Assembly (NCBI RefSeq): GCF_000280925.3
Contig: NZ_CP012109.1
Coordinates: 8,266,501 to 8,330,500, forward strand
DNA length: 64,000 nt
Reading direction: 5' to 3'
Origin: Myxococcus hansupus
GTDB taxonomy: Bacteria > Myxococcota > Myxococcia > Myxococcales > Myxococcaceae
Part shown: positions 1 through 8,111 of the stretch, in pieces
How positions within the stretch are numbered: position 1 is the stretch's first letter
Layout: the number at the start of each line of letters is the position of its first letter
The notes under the pieces: model-generated
Databases searched by the model: none
What the model saw: the letters and a program-made list of their open reading frames with translations, nothing else
Told to the model about the DNA's origin: nothing
Translations under genes and position numbers: made by a program

Positions 1-236
1 ACCCGACCGAGCCTCTTGGACTGCCGATGCGTCATGCGATTCCCGTTAACCCAGAGGAGGCCAGCCCGCCAGCGGCAGACACGGGGCCCCGAGCACAGTG
101 AACCATCCGGGCAGGCGGGCATTCCCCTCCGTTGACGCACCCGGCCTTGGCCCGAATGGACGACCGGGCGGCACAGGGGTTACAGCGTCACAGACGCAAC
201 GTCATGAGCCCACACAGGGGCAGCAGGCGAGCGCCG
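1..236. other. Window edge, no gene seen
   Basis: This stretch lies downstream of the minus-strand VWA gene and runs to the window edge. Short open frames cross it, but none has a convincing ribosome binding site or recognisable protein, and they continue as antisense shadows of the VWA gene. I see no tRNA, repeat or clear terminator. Confidence 0.5.
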
Positions 237-1490
237 TCAGTCCTCGGTCTTCCAGGGAAGCAGCGCGGGCGCGGGCGCGGCGGGGCCCACGCGGCTCATG
301 GTGATGCGGGAGACTTCCGAGTGCGCGCGGCGCATCACCAGCGCGGGGAGCTGGTTCGCGCGGCGCTCCAACACCCGGCGCAGGTCCGCCAGCCGCTCCA
401 CGTGGCGCTGGGCGGGAACCTCGGGCGCGCCGAGCCTCGCCAGCTTGTAGAGCGCGGCGTCGGCGGTCTCCAGCGCGCGCTCGGCGGCGTCCTGGTGACG
501 GCGGCCCAGGGCCTTCCACGCGGCGGACTCGGCGGCGACCAGGTCCAGCTCGGCGGACACCGCGCGCACGTAGCGGCCCGAATCACTGTCGGGCAACACG
601 CGCGTCACCGGCACGGAGATGCGCCGCGTGTCGCCGTGTTCGGTGAAGGACGTGGAGACGTTCAGGGTCCACTCCGCCTGGTCCAGCAGGCCGGCGAAGA
701 GGACGCGGCGTGGGAAGGCCTGGGAGATGGCGCCCAGCGTCGCGCTCATCGCGTCGCCCTCGACGCGCGAGGGGTAACGGTGACGGCACCGCAGGTCCGC
801 GAAGCCCGTGGGCAGCACGTGCACGCGCGCGTCGGCCACGACTTCACCGAAGAGCTCCGCGCCGAGCTGCCCCACGGCCATGGGCAGCCCTTCGGGGTCG
901 TCCACGTGCACGAAGCCGGTGCCCGAGGGGCTGGTGAGCGCCTCGAGGATGTCGGGCAGGTAGTGCCGTCCCAGGCCCAGCGCGTGGAGCATCACGCCGG
1001 ATTCGGAGACGCGGGCGCCCAGCGACTTGAACTCCGCGAGCTGCGACGGCCCCACGGAGGGCTCGCCGTCGGTGAGCATCAGGACCTGGGGACGGGCGCC
1101 GGGGACGAGCACGCGGCGGACGGATTCGGCGGCGCGCTCGACGGCCTCGTGCAGCGCGGTGCCTTCGCCGGACGCCAGGCGTGCGAGCACCTTGAGGAAC
1201 TCCGCCCGGGCGGCGGTGTCCATGGCGCGCATGGGCAGCACCTGCTCGGGCTCGGCGTCGAAGGTGAGCAGGCCCAGGTAGTCGCGCGGGCTGGCACGCT
1301 CGACCAGCGCCTGGGCGGCCTGCACGGCGGCGAGCAGCGGGACGCCGCGCATGGAGGCGCTGCGGTCCAACGCCAGGTTGATGGCCACGGGCGCGCGGGG
1401 AGCGTCGGCGTCGGCCTCCAGGGTGACGAGGACGAGCACCTCACGGCCGTGCTCGGCGTCACGCTCTACTGCCCAGGCCATCTGCTTCAT
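237..1490 (-). CDS. von Willebrand factor A (VWA) domain protein
   Basis: 417-residue protein with an N-terminal half that is a VWA domain. The metal-ion-dependent adhesion site is visible as DRSAS (D42, S44, S46), with the later TDGEPSVG segment supplying the second MIDAS elements. The C-terminal half is charged and helical without a motif I recognise. The open frame extends 88 codons further upstream, but the ATG at 1490 is preceded by GGGGGAG at good spacing and begins the conserved part, so I start there. There is no signal peptide or membrane segment, so it is probably cytoplasmic. VWA proteins of this plain type often act as metal-dependent protein-binding subunits; the partner is unknown. 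The adjacent 318 bases hold no partner gene. Confidence 0.85.
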   Translation of the reverse strand: MKQMAWAVERDAEHGREVLVLVTLEADADAPRAPVAINLALDRSASMRGVPLLAAVQAAQALVERASPRDYLGLLTFDAEPEQVLPMRAMDTAARAEFLKVLARLASGEGTALHEAVERAAESVRRVLVPGARPQVLMLTDGEPSVGPSQLAEFKSLGARVSESGVMLHALGLGRHYLPDILEALTSPSGTGFVHVDDPEGLPMAVGQLGAELFGEVVADARVHVLPTGFADLRCRHRYPSRVEGDAMSATLGAISQAFPRRVLFAGLLDQAEWTLNVSTSFTEHGDTRRISVPVTRVLPDSDSGRYVRAVSAELDLVAAESAAWKALGRRHQDAAERALETADAALYKLARLGAPEVPAQRHVERLADLRRVLERRANQLPALVMRRAHSEVSRITMSRVGPAAPAPALLPWKTED

Positions 1491-1808
1491 ACGTACTCCC
1501 CCGTGTTCGCACGAGGCATTGTGCCGCGAATCAATCTGCCAGGCCGGAAGGCCTTCGATGCCGGAAGTCTCATGGGCCACAACGCGCGGGAGCGGGGGAC
1601 GCTCACGGGCAGGCTGCGGGGTCTGAGAATGTCGGGAGTCGTGCTTTGGGGCAAGGGGGCGGGTCAGGATGTGCCGCACCCACACCGCGCCAGCCCGCTT
1701 GGGGAGATCAACCCGGGGGCTCACCTCGAAGGGAGCCGCCACACGGGCATCCAACGCCCTGGTTACCGCAGGAGCCCCCGCGCATCCACCGGCCGCGGGG
1801 GCCGCGAA
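1491..1808. other. Intergenic region, no gene seen
   Basis: 318 bases between the VWA gene start and the small gene ending at 1809. It must hold the VWA promoter. A short inverted repeat, aggcc-ggaa-ggcct, lies at 1541-1554, about 50 bases upstream of the VWA start. Open frames crossing here are extensions of the VWA frame or antisense frames and look spurious. Confidence 0.4.
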
Positions 1809-1970
1809 CTACTCAGCCGCACTCCAGCCGCCCCACGACTCCTCGGCGTAGCCCCAGCGGCGGCTGGGCGTGCCCTCGTCGGAACTCGAAGATTCCGATT
1901 CACCGTCCTGCCGCGGATCCACATAAGGCAACCCTTCATCATCCATGTAGGTGGTGTCGTCGTGAACCAT
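1809..1970 (-). CDS. Small acidic hypothetical protein (53 aa)
   Basis: A 53-residue protein beginning MVHDDTTYMDDEGLPYVDP, rich in Asp, Glu and Ser (a run of four serines) and ending in a Trp/Gly/Ser-rich tail. The frame is open upstream for another 56 codons, but the ATG at 1970 is the only start with a good ribosome binding site: AGAGGAG six bases upstream. I recognise no family. The composition suggests a soluble, probably disordered peptide. It is in the same orientation as the VWA gene, 318 bases away, so a shared transcript is possible but not shown. Confidence 0.5.
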   Translation of the reverse strand: MVHDDTTYMDDEGLPYVDPRQDGESESSSSDEGTPSRRWGYAEESWGGWSAAE

Positions 1971-2220
1971 GTCCGGCTCCTCTGGAGGCCACCCTGGTGA
2001 AGGTGGACGTCCCATTCCGGCCAACCCGGGCCCGCCCCATGCGGCACCCGCCCAAGCACTCGTTGACCGATTTACCGACCATGTTGGGGATGTCGCCTTG
2101 CGTTGTAAAGCCCCGGGCCTTTTAAAGTTCCAGGCCACATGTCGTCCATCTGCCTACCTGCCTACTCTCCAGTGAGAAGACCTCGTATTTCCAGGCAGTT
2201 ACAATTCGTTGGACGTCCGA

Positions 2221-2310
2221 CAATGCCCGTGGCAATCGTACAAGGTAAGCCTGGGGCGCCTGAGAGGGAACCCCACGGGCATTGACGACATGGCATTTTC
2301 AAGGCGCCCC
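2221..2310. repeat. Interlocked inverted repeats (pseudoknot-like topology)
   Basis: caatgcccgtgg at 2221-2232 is perfectly complementary to ccacgggcattg at 2273-2284. ggggcgcct at 2253-2261 is perfectly complementary to aggcgcccc at 2302-2310. The second left arm lies inside the loop of the first stem and its right arm lies outside, the order of an H-type pseudoknot. If transcribed toward the downstream gene this could fold as a leader RNA; it could also be paired protein sites. Confidence 0.45.
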
Positions 2311-2413
2311 GAATGGCGGGGCTCCGCCGGTAAATTCGTACGCCCCCCGCGCGCTCAGCGGCCGTCCAACGCCAGGTTTCTCCAGTGAAGGACACCTGGG
2401 GCAGCAGGGCGCT

Positions 2414-2427
2414 TGATTCGCGAATCA
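2414..2427. promoter_or_regulatory. 14-bp palindrome, candidate operator
   Basis: The perfect palindrome TGATTCGCGAATCA lies about 90 bases upstream of the start of the Fe-S oxidoreductase gene at 2517. Its size and position suit a dimeric repressor such as a TetR-family regulator. The binding protein is unknown. Confidence 0.4.
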
Positions 2428-2516
2428 CCCCTGTTAGGGTTGAAGCGTACTCAAGAAATTGCCGCGACGCGGCAGCCCGGGCCCATCCGCCGCGCCCTAG
2501 AGGTCCTTAGAGTCCC

Positions 2517-4697
2517 ATGAGTCCCATCATCACCGGCCTGTTGCTTGCCCTCGCCATTCCCATCTTCGTCATCACCATGTCCGGGCGCGTGGGCGTCCTG
2601 CTGGCGATGAAGAAGGAGAACCGGCTCGACAACATCCCCTTCCGCGTGGCGCAGTTGGTGCGCTTCGGCCTCGGGCAGAAGCGACTGGTGGATCCGGAGG
2701 AGTTCACGCCGGGCCTGTTCCACGTCCTCATCTACGCGGCCTTCATGGTGCTGGCGCTGCGCACCATCATGCTGTTCGCCATGGGCTTCTCCACCACGGC
2801 GCTGGAGGTGCTGACGGACCTGAGCGTGCCGTTCTGGACGGATCAGCCCGCGCTGCTCTTCCTCTACAAGGTGTACCTGCTGGGCAAGGACGTGGTCGCC
2901 GCGCTGGCCCTGCTGGGCGTGGCCTACTACATCTGGGTCCGCTGGCAGGTGAAGCCGGACCGCCTGACGCCGTCGTGGGAGGCGTACCTCATCCTGTGCT
3001 TCATCGGCGGCCTGATGGTCTCCGAGTTCCTCTTCGGAGGCAGCCACCTGGTGGCCCAGGCCGCCGCCGCGCAGGCGCCCATCCCGGTGGTGTGGTGGGA
3101 GCCGTTCACCAGCCTGACGGGCATGGCGATGGCACCGCTGGGCGTCACCGCCGCGCACGTGGTGGGCGTGGCCGGCTTCTGGATTCACCTGGTCATCATC
3201 CTGTCGTTCCTGAACTTCCTGCCCATCGGCAAGCACTTCCACATCATCACCGGCCTGCCCACGGTCTTCTTCCAGCGCACGCACTCCACCGGCAAGCTGC
3301 CCACGCCGGACCTGGAGAAGGAGGAGTTCGGCGCGGCCACGGTGAAGGACCTGACGTGGAAGCAGGGCATGGACCTCTACTCCTGTACGGAGTGTGGTCG
3401 CTGCCAGACGCACTGTCCCACGTACATCACCGGCAAGCCGCTCACGCACAAGGCCGTCAACCAGGACCTGAAGCATTGGATCTGGGACAACGAGCAGTGG
3501 GTGGAGGAAGGCTACGGCCCCAACGGCATCAAGGAGCCGCTGCCGGAAATCGTCGGCAGCGCGCTGTCGGCGGAGACGGTGTGGGCGTGCACGAGCTGCG
3601 GCTGGTGCGAGCAGGCCTGCCCGGTGTTCATCGAGAACGTGCCGCGCCTCATCGACATGCGCCGCTACCAGGTGCAGGTGAAGGCGGAGTTCCCGGCGGA
3701 AATCCAGCGCGTGTTCGAGGGCATCGAGCGCCAGGGCAACCCCTGGGGCCTGGGTCAGGACCGGCGCGACGAGTGGGCGGAGGACCTGGCGCTGCCCACG
3801 TGGGGTGACGACGGCGGTCCGTACGAGTACCTCTTCTTCGTGGGCTGCGCGGGCAGCTACGACGACAAGCAGAAGAAGGTCAGCCGCGCGCTGGTGAAGA
3901 TTCTGCGCGAGGCGGGCGTGAGCTTCGCCACGCTGTCCAAGCAGGAGATGTGCAACGGCGACTCCGCGCGCCGCATGGGCAACGAGTACCTGTTCCAGAC
4001 GATGGCGAAGACGAACATCGAGTCGTGGAACTCGATGGGCGTGAAGGCCGTCATCACCCAGTGCCCGCACTGCTTCAACACCATCAAGAACGAGTACCCG
4101 GAGTTCGGCGGCGAGTACCGCGTCATCAACCACACGCAGCTCATCAACGAGCTGCTGAAGGAGAAGCGCATCCGGCTCTCCGCGGTGATGAACAGCAAGC
4201 TCACCTACCACGACCCCTGCTACCTGGGCCGCCACAACGGCGTCTACGACGCGCCCCGCGAGGTGCTCAACGCCATCCCCGGGCTCGAGGTGGTGGAGAT
4301 GCAGCGCAGCAAGCGCGAGGGCTTCTGCTGCGGCGCCGGCGGCGGCCGCATGTGGATGGAGGAGCACATTGGCACGCGCATCAACCACAACCGGTTGAAC
4401 GAGGCCGCGCTGACGCTGAAGCACGCCGAGGACCCGTCCACGCCGTACCCCAACGCCGCGGACAAGAAGAAGCCGGGCCAGGTGGGCGACTACAAGGAGC
4501 AGGGCGGCAGCGGCATCGTCGCGGTGGCGTGCCCGTTCTGCTCCACGATGCTCTCCGACGCGGTGAACGACACCGGCCGCGAGCAGAACATCAAGGTCAA
4601 GGACATCACCGAGCTGGTGGCCGACGCGCTGGAGACCAAGAGCGGCGCGGTGGGCACCGTGGCGCCGAGCGCGACGGTGAGCGCCAAGCCGGAGTAG
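2517..4697 (+). CDS. Membrane (Fe-S)-binding oxidoreductase, EMO/heterodisulfide reductase-like
   Basis: 726 residues. The N-terminal ~250 residues contain about five hydrophobic segments (first at 4-21), as in a NarI-type cytochrome b membrane part. Two [4Fe-4S] motifs follow: CTECGRCQTHCP (C290, C293, C296, C300) and CTSCGWCEQACP (C358, C361, C364, C368). The C-terminal half has cysteine-rich CCG domains, including HDPCYLGRH and FCCGAGGGRMW (C604, C605). This architecture matches the DUF224-type proteins proposed as ETF:(methyl)menaquinone oxidoreductase, which pass electrons from acyl-CoA dehydrogenases via ETF to menaquinone. The exact donor here is inferred; no etfAB is next to it. The ATG follows only a weak GAGG-like site. 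A palindrome and long leader upstream suggest regulation. Confidence 0.85.
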   Translation: MSPIITGLLLALAIPIFVITMSGRVGVLLAMKKENRLDNIPFRVAQLVRFGLGQKRLVDPEEFTPGLFHVLIYAAFMVLALRTIMLFAMGFSTTALEVLTDLSVPFWTDQPALLFLYKVYLLGKDVVAALALLGVAYYIWVRWQVKPDRLTPSWEAYLILCFIGGLMVSEFLFGGSHLVAQAAAAQAPIPVVWWEPFTSLTGMAMAPLGVTAAHVVGVAGFWIHLVIILSFLNFLPIGKHFHIITGLPTVFFQRTHSTGKLPTPDLEKEEFGAATVKDLTWKQGMDLYSCTECGRCQTHCPTYITGKPLTHKAVNQDLKHWIWDNEQWVEEGYGPNGIKEPLPEIVGSALSAETVWACTSCGWCEQACPVFIENVPRLIDMRRYQVQVKAEFPAEIQRVFEGIERQGNPWGLGQDRRDEWAEDLALPTWGDDGGPYEYLFFVGCAGSYDDKQKKVSRALVKILREAGVSFATLSKQEMCNGDSARRMGNEYLFQTMAKTNIESWNSMGVKAVITQCPHCFNTIKNEYPEFGGEYRVINHTQLINELLKEKRIRLSAVMNSKLTYHDPCYLGRHNGVYDAPREVLNAIPGLEVVEMQRSKREGFCCGAGGGRMWMEEHIGTRINHNRLNEAALTLKHAEDPSTPYPNAADKKKPGQVGDYKEQGGSGIVAVACPFCSTMLSDAVNDTGREQNIKVKDITELVADALETKSGAVGTVAPSATVSAKPE

Positions 4698-4706
4698 CAC
4701 CGGTGT

Positions 4707-4786
4707 GGCGGGCCCGCTGAAGGGCCCGCCCAGCGCCGCGTTTCACGGCCCAGGGCCCGGAGGCTTCCACCGAGAAGCCCCGGGCC
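4707..4786. terminator. Paired hairpins between convergent genes
   Basis: Two stem-loops lie between the convergent genes ending at 4697 and 4796. The first is a perfect 9-bp stem (ggcgggccc 4707-4715 with gggcccgcc 4722-4730, loop gctgaa). The second pairs ggcccgg and ggctt (4754-4766, one bulged a) with aagcc and ccgggcc (4775-4786). Neither has a clear T-tract. They probably terminate both genes. Confidence 0.6.
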
Positions 4787-4795
4787 TTCGCCGTT

Positions 4796-5266
4796 TCAGG
4801 GCTTGCGCTGCTTCTCCGAGCGGAAGACGCGCTCCAGGCGCTTGGTGGCGCCAGCGTCCCCCAGCTTGCCGGAGACGTACGCCCCCGCCGAGGCGAGCTT
4901 GCGGCGGAAGCTGTTGTCCTGGGGCTCGGGCCGGTCCAGGCGCAGGTCCGTGATGCCCAGGCCAGACAGCAGCGTGCGGGCCAGGTCCTGCTCATCCGCG
5001 CGCGCGTGGGGCATCAGCCACTCACAGACCTCGGTGTGGCCGTGCGCGGCGGCCATGATGAGCGCGGACTCACCGATGCGGTCCGTCAAGTCGGGCTCCG
5101 CGCCCGCGTCCAGCAGCAGTTGCACCAGGTCCGCCCGCCCCGCGCGGGCCGCGGCCATCAGCGGCGTGCGGCCCTCGGCGTCGAAGGGGTTCGGGTCCGC
5201 GCCGGCGGACAGGTGGGACTCCACGGCGTCACGGTCGCCCGCGAGCACGGCATCGAAGAGGGACAT
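4796..5266 (-). CDS. Ankyrin-repeat protein
   Basis: 156-residue cytoplasmic protein starting MSLFDAVLAGDRDAVESHL. Residues ~1-95 form about three ankyrin repeats, with the typical G-TPLMAAARAG and AD-VQLLLDAGA patterns. The last third is basic and helical without a recognised domain. The start at 5266 is preceded by GGAGG seven bases upstream; the longer open frame is rejected. Ankyrin repeats mediate protein-protein contacts; the partner is not evident from the neighbours. It converges on the Fe-S oxidoreductase gene with a hairpin pair between them. Confidence 0.85.
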   Translation of the reverse strand: MSLFDAVLAGDRDAVESHLSAGADPNPFDAEGRTPLMAAARAGRADLVQLLLDAGAEPDLTDRIGESALIMAAAHGHTEVCEWLMPHARADEQDLARTLLSGLGITDLRLDRPEPQDNSFRRKLASAGAYVSGKLGDAGATKRLERVFRSEKQRKP

Positions 5267-5520
5267 CGTCAGACCTCCGCGAGGCAGCATCGCGCCTCGG
5301 GCACCCGGACGCCAGTCGCGCCCGGCACACGGGATGGAACGCGCCCTGCCCTCGCGCCGAGCAGCCGCCTCGGACGAGGAGGCTTGCTCGCCGTGCGCAC
5401 GCGCGGAGCAATCCCACGGAATCACCACGAGGCTTCGCCCCATCCCGGCACCTGCCGGGGGCCTTCTCGGACAGCGCGCATGCGGTGGTGCCCGGCACAC
5501 GCGGAACTACGCCGGAGGCC
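5267..5520. other. Intergenic region, nothing recognised
   Basis: 254 bases between two minus-strand genes. It must carry the ankyrin gene promoter. No repeat, RNA gene or convincing small open frame with a ribosome binding site was seen. Confidence 0.4.
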
Positions 5521-6045
5521 TCAGTTGATTTCGACCGTGCCGCCCTTGATGCGGTGGGTGCCCGTGGCGCGCGACTCCAGGTAGGTCCCCTTCACGATGA
5601 CCTTCCCGTTGCGGCGCAAGGTGATGCTGGCCTCGCCGCACTTGAGGACGACCTCGTCCTGCCCCTCGATGACGACGCGCTTGCCGTCCACGTGCGCCTC
5701 GGTGGGGCGCAGCACCGGCTCCGGGGCGGCCGGCTCCAGCAGCGCATCCAGCAGCGGCGTCGCGCTGGGCTCCTGGATGAGCCCCATGACGAAGGGCTGG
5801 CGCGGGTCGCCGTTCTCGAAGAGGAGCACCACCTTCTGCCGCTGGGCCACGGCCGCCTGGAGCGCCTTGGGCTCCACGACGACGGCGAGCCGCGCGGGCA
5901 CCGGGCCCGCGGCGTTGCCCGGGAAGTCCACGAGCACCGCGCCGCTCACATCGAATCCGGTGAGGTGACCGGCGCGGCTCCCCAGGATGGGCTCCTCGGA
6001 ACGCGCGCCGGAGGCGAGAGACTTGCTGTCGGGTGACACGCTCAT
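5521..6045 (-). CDS. DUF6484-type, VgrG-like protein
   Basis: 174 residues. Residues ~25-95 resemble the OB-fold part of DUF6484 proteins (GAVLVDFPGN, FENGDPRQPFVMGLIQ). The C-terminal ~55 residues have the strand-rich pattern of VgrG/gp5 C-terminal regions: GKRVVIEGQDEVVLKCG followed by ASITLRRNGKVIVKG and ending RIKGGTVEIN. Such proteins are linked in other genomes to type VI secretion or contractile-injection clusters, but no such genes are present here, so this is an isolated copy. The start at 6045 has GGAGATG upstream; the longer frame is not needed. Family assignment is from memory of the conserved tail. Confidence 0.75.
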   Translation of the reverse strand: MSVSPDSKSLASGARSEEPILGSRAGHLTGFDVSGAVLVDFPGNAAGPVPARLAVVVEPKALQAAVAQRQKVVLLFENGDPRQPFVMGLIQEPSATPLLDALLEPAAPEPVLRPTEAHVDGKRVVIEGQDEVVLKCGEASITLRRNGKVIVKGTYLESRATGTHRIKGGTVEIN

Positions 6046-6192
6046 GCCGGCATCTCCATGCGTCAGGCTACCGCAGGCGCCCCCCACGGCGCGAATCAGC
6101 CCCCGACGCCTCCCTCGTATGCTCGGAGGGCGGCGCCGGCGCCACCCCACCTGACCTGGACACGGCCACGCGGGGGACGCACCGAGCCCGGG

Positions 6193-7158
6193 TCAGAAGG
6201 GCCCGTACGACGGCTCGGCCGCGCTGGGCACCGCGAGCGACACCGAGCCGGTGGAGCCCGCGCCCACGCTCGCGCGGTAGATGCCCGTGTCGCTGCCGCC
6301 CGCGCTGACGAGGAAGCCAAGCTGGCTGGCGCCCGTCCACGTCGGCCACGACTCCTCGGAGCCCGGCCCGCTGTTGGTGACGCGCTGGAGCGCCCCCACG
6401 TTGGAGCCCGAGAGCTGCCCGACGAAGATGCGCGTGCCACCCGACGTCAGCCGCCCGTCCAACGCCACCTGGGCGCCGCTGGACGACACCGCCACGCGGT
6501 TCTCCACGAACTGCACGCCCGCGCTCAGGAAGCTGTAGGTGATGGTGCCGCCGTTGAGCGGAACGTAGGCAATCTGGTCCAGTTGATTGAGGCCGCTGCC
6601 CGCGCCCGCCACCACCGCGCTGCCGTTGGGCACGAACGAAGGCGCGCCGTAGGCGATGACGTTGTTGGGCGTGAGCTCCTGGAAGCCACTGCCGTCCGTG
6701 TTGATGCGCGCCAGCGCCGTCTGGGAGCTGTTGCCCGGCGAGAAGACGAAGACGACGCTGCGGCCGTCCGGGCTGAAGGTGGGCGTGCGGAAGTTGGCGC
6801 AGCCGCGCGCGCACGTCGGGTCGTTCGAGCGGAACAGCGTGGAGGGCGCGCCGCCCGAGGTGGGCACCGTCAGCAGCGCCGTGTCGCCGCCGCTGCGCTG
6901 GACGAACACCACGCTGCGGCCATTGCGCGACACGGAGGGCCAGTACGCGCCGCCCACGGTGGTGAGCCGCTGGGGGCTGTTGGCGTCGCCGTCATCGTCC
7001 ACCACGAAGACGTTGCGGTCGTTGTCTCGCACGAAGGCGAAGCCCCGGGTGAACAGCACGTCCCCGATGCCACCACCGCCACCGTCGTCCAGGGGCTCGC
7101 ACCCGCCCAGCATCCCCACCGCCAAGACCGCCCCGAGAAACCGCCTGTTGCCCGTCAT
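6193..7158 (-). CDS. TolB/WD40-like beta-propeller lipoprotein
   Basis: 321 residues with a lipoprotein signal MTGNRRFLGAVLAVGMLGGC; the Cys is about residue 20 and is followed by an acidic, glycine-rich linker. The rest is built of repeated strands with the TolB-like motif FSPDGRSVVF and its relatives (SRNGRSVVFV, SSSGAQVALD), typical of a PD40/WD40-like propeller. It is likely anchored in the envelope. A GTG at 7167 gives three extra residues, but the ATG at 7158 has GGAG eight bases upstream and a cleaner signal peptide. Binding partner unknown. It stands alone between genes of unrelated type. Confidence 0.8.
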   Translation of the reverse strand: MTGNRRFLGAVLAVGMLGGCEPLDDGGGGGIGDVLFTRGFAFVRDNDRNVFVVDDDGDANSPQRLTTVGGAYWPSVSRNGRSVVFVQRSGGDTALLTVPTSGGAPSTLFRSNDPTCARGCANFRTPTFSPDGRSVVFVFSPGNSSQTALARINTDGSGFQELTPNNVIAYGAPSFVPNGSAVVAGAGSGLNQLDQIAYVPLNGGTITYSFLSAGVQFVENRVAVSSSGAQVALDGRLTSGGTRIFVGQLSGSNVGALQRVTNSGPGSEESWPTWTGASQLGFLVSAGGSDTGIYRASVGAGSTGSVSLAVPSAAEPSYGPF

Positions 7159-7257
7159 CGTCGTCACTCCGCTTCCCGGCCGAAAGAGAGCCCCGTACTA
7201 CAGGGCGCACCGGGTCCGACGTCAACGCGCCGCGGGTGATTCAATGCCCGGCGGCTG

Positions 7258-7785
7258 TCAGCGATTGAGCTTCTGAAGCTCGTTGCGGCAGAGGTTGCAG
7301 AGCGAGAGCTGCTTGCGGTCGCAGTCCTGCGGCGTCTGGGCGAAGAACATCACGCACCGCGGGTCCTCGCAGTAGGACAACCCGAGCAGGTGCCCCGCCT
7401 GGTGAACCACCTCCACCTGCGCGCGGCGGCGGAGCGTGTCGCCGGTGGCGCCCTGGGACAGACGGTTGAGGCTCATCACCGCCGTCTTGGACTCACGGTC
7501 CGCCTCGCCGAAGACGAAGGGAGAGTCGGGCACGAAGAGGTCCACGTCGGTGATGCCCATCACCGCGAACTGGCCGGCCTCCAGCATGGGCGTGAGCCGC
7601 CGCATGATGGCGTTGCAGTGGTACTGGCCACGGTCCTTGTTGAAGGCGTAGGCGGGCGACTGGAGCACCGTCTTCGACACCGCGACGGAGACACCCATGT
7701 GTGCCGCCAGCGGGTCCTGCAAATCCCGCTGAAGCGAAGCGGGCGGGCTACCCACGGAGACCAGAAGGAGTGTCTTCTGCGGCAT
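7258..7785 (-). CDS. Archaemetzincin-family protein with a degenerate active site
   Basis: 175 residues, the usual size for archaemetzincins. The family signature HExxHxxGxxHCx4CxM...CxxC is present but altered: H128-Q129-A-G-H132-L-L-G135-L-S-Y138-C139, then C144-V-M146 and CNLC (C163, C166). The catalytic Glu is Gln (codon CAG, one base from GAG) and the third zinc-ligand His is Tyr. The structural cysteines are intact and no signal peptide is seen. It is therefore predicted to be a non-proteolytic metal- or peptide-binding relative rather than an active zinc protease. The ATG at 7785 begins the family-like strand KTLLLVSVG. Confidence 0.8.
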   Translation of the reverse strand: MPQKTLLLVSVGSPPASLQRDLQDPLAAHMGVSVAVSKTVLQSPAYAFNKDRGQYHCNAIMRRLTPMLEAGQFAVMGITDVDLFVPDSPFVFGEADRESKTAVMSLNRLSQGATGDTLRRRAQVEVVHQAGHLLGLSYCEDPRCVMFFAQTPQDCDRKQLSLCNLCRNELQKLNR

Positions 7786-7845
7786 CGGCCCACCGTCCTT
7801 CGTGCACGGACAGACGCGTGGCTACCGCGTCCCCCCGGAGCGGAG

Positions 7846-7919
7846 TGGCTGGGGCGCAAGGATTCGAACCTTGATACTCAGAGTCAAAGTCTGATGTCCT
7901 GCCATTAGACGACGCCCCA
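7846..7919 (-). tRNA. tRNA-Gln (anticodon UUG)
   Basis: On the minus strand the sequence starts TGGGGCG and ends CGCCCCA-G-CCA, giving a seven-base-pair acceptor stem with encoded CCA. The TPsiC arm contains GGTTCGAATCC. The anticodon stem TCAGA/TCTGA encloses the loop CTTTGAC, so the anticodon is TTG, reading CAA for glutamine. Length is 74 bases. No integrase lies next to it. Confidence 0.95.
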
Positions 7920-8077
7920 GCAGGTTCTCTCGTGTACTTCTGGTGGCCGAGTGTACGGCATCCCGACGGGTGCGGGGAACTCCCCTGACGCGGTTCCCTT
8001 CACCTGTCAGCCACTGGACCCCTGGCCCGGGCCAAAAGCCGGGCGGGTTGTCGCTCTTTCTTGACACCGGGAGTAAA

Positions 8078-8099
8078 GCCCCCCGCTTTCACGGGGGGC
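8078..8099 (-). terminator. Rho-independent-like terminator after the rtcB-type gene
   Basis: A perfect 8-bp G/C stem (gccccccg 8078-8085 with cggggggc 8092-8099) encloses a six-base loop. Read on the minus strand, the stem is followed by TTTACTC. It lies 13 bases beyond the stop of the gene ending at 8112. Confidence 0.75.
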
Positions 8100-8111
8100 C
8101 CAGGCCCTCGG

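Larger units (their letters stand above)
1971..2516. other. Long intergenic region with interlocking inverted repeats
   Basis: 546 bases upstream of the Fe-S oxidoreductase gene. It holds two interlocked inverted repeats (2221-2232 with 2273-2284; 2253-2261 with 2302-2310) and a 14-bp palindrome at 2414-2427. An open frame at 2162-2428 on the minus strand has no coding character that I can recognise. The region probably contains the promoter and control region of the downstream gene and perhaps a structured RNA. Confidence 0.4.

Noticed and set aside
132..2000. 622-codon plus-strand open frame
   Set aside because: It is antisense to the VWA gene, with Arg/Gly/His-rich sequence typical of the opposite strand of a high-GC gene and no domain.
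2162..2428. 88-codon minus-strand open frame
   Set aside because: No ribosome binding site, no recognisable sequence, and it crosses the interlocked inverted repeats.
2451..4700. 749-codon minus-strand open frame
   Set aside because: Antisense to the Fe-S oxidoreductase; His/Arg/Leu-rich without motifs, while the plus strand carries intact Fe-S motifs.
7846..7919. tRNA-Gln as an integration site
   Set aside because: There is no integrase gene and no repeated tRNA 3' end nearby in the window.
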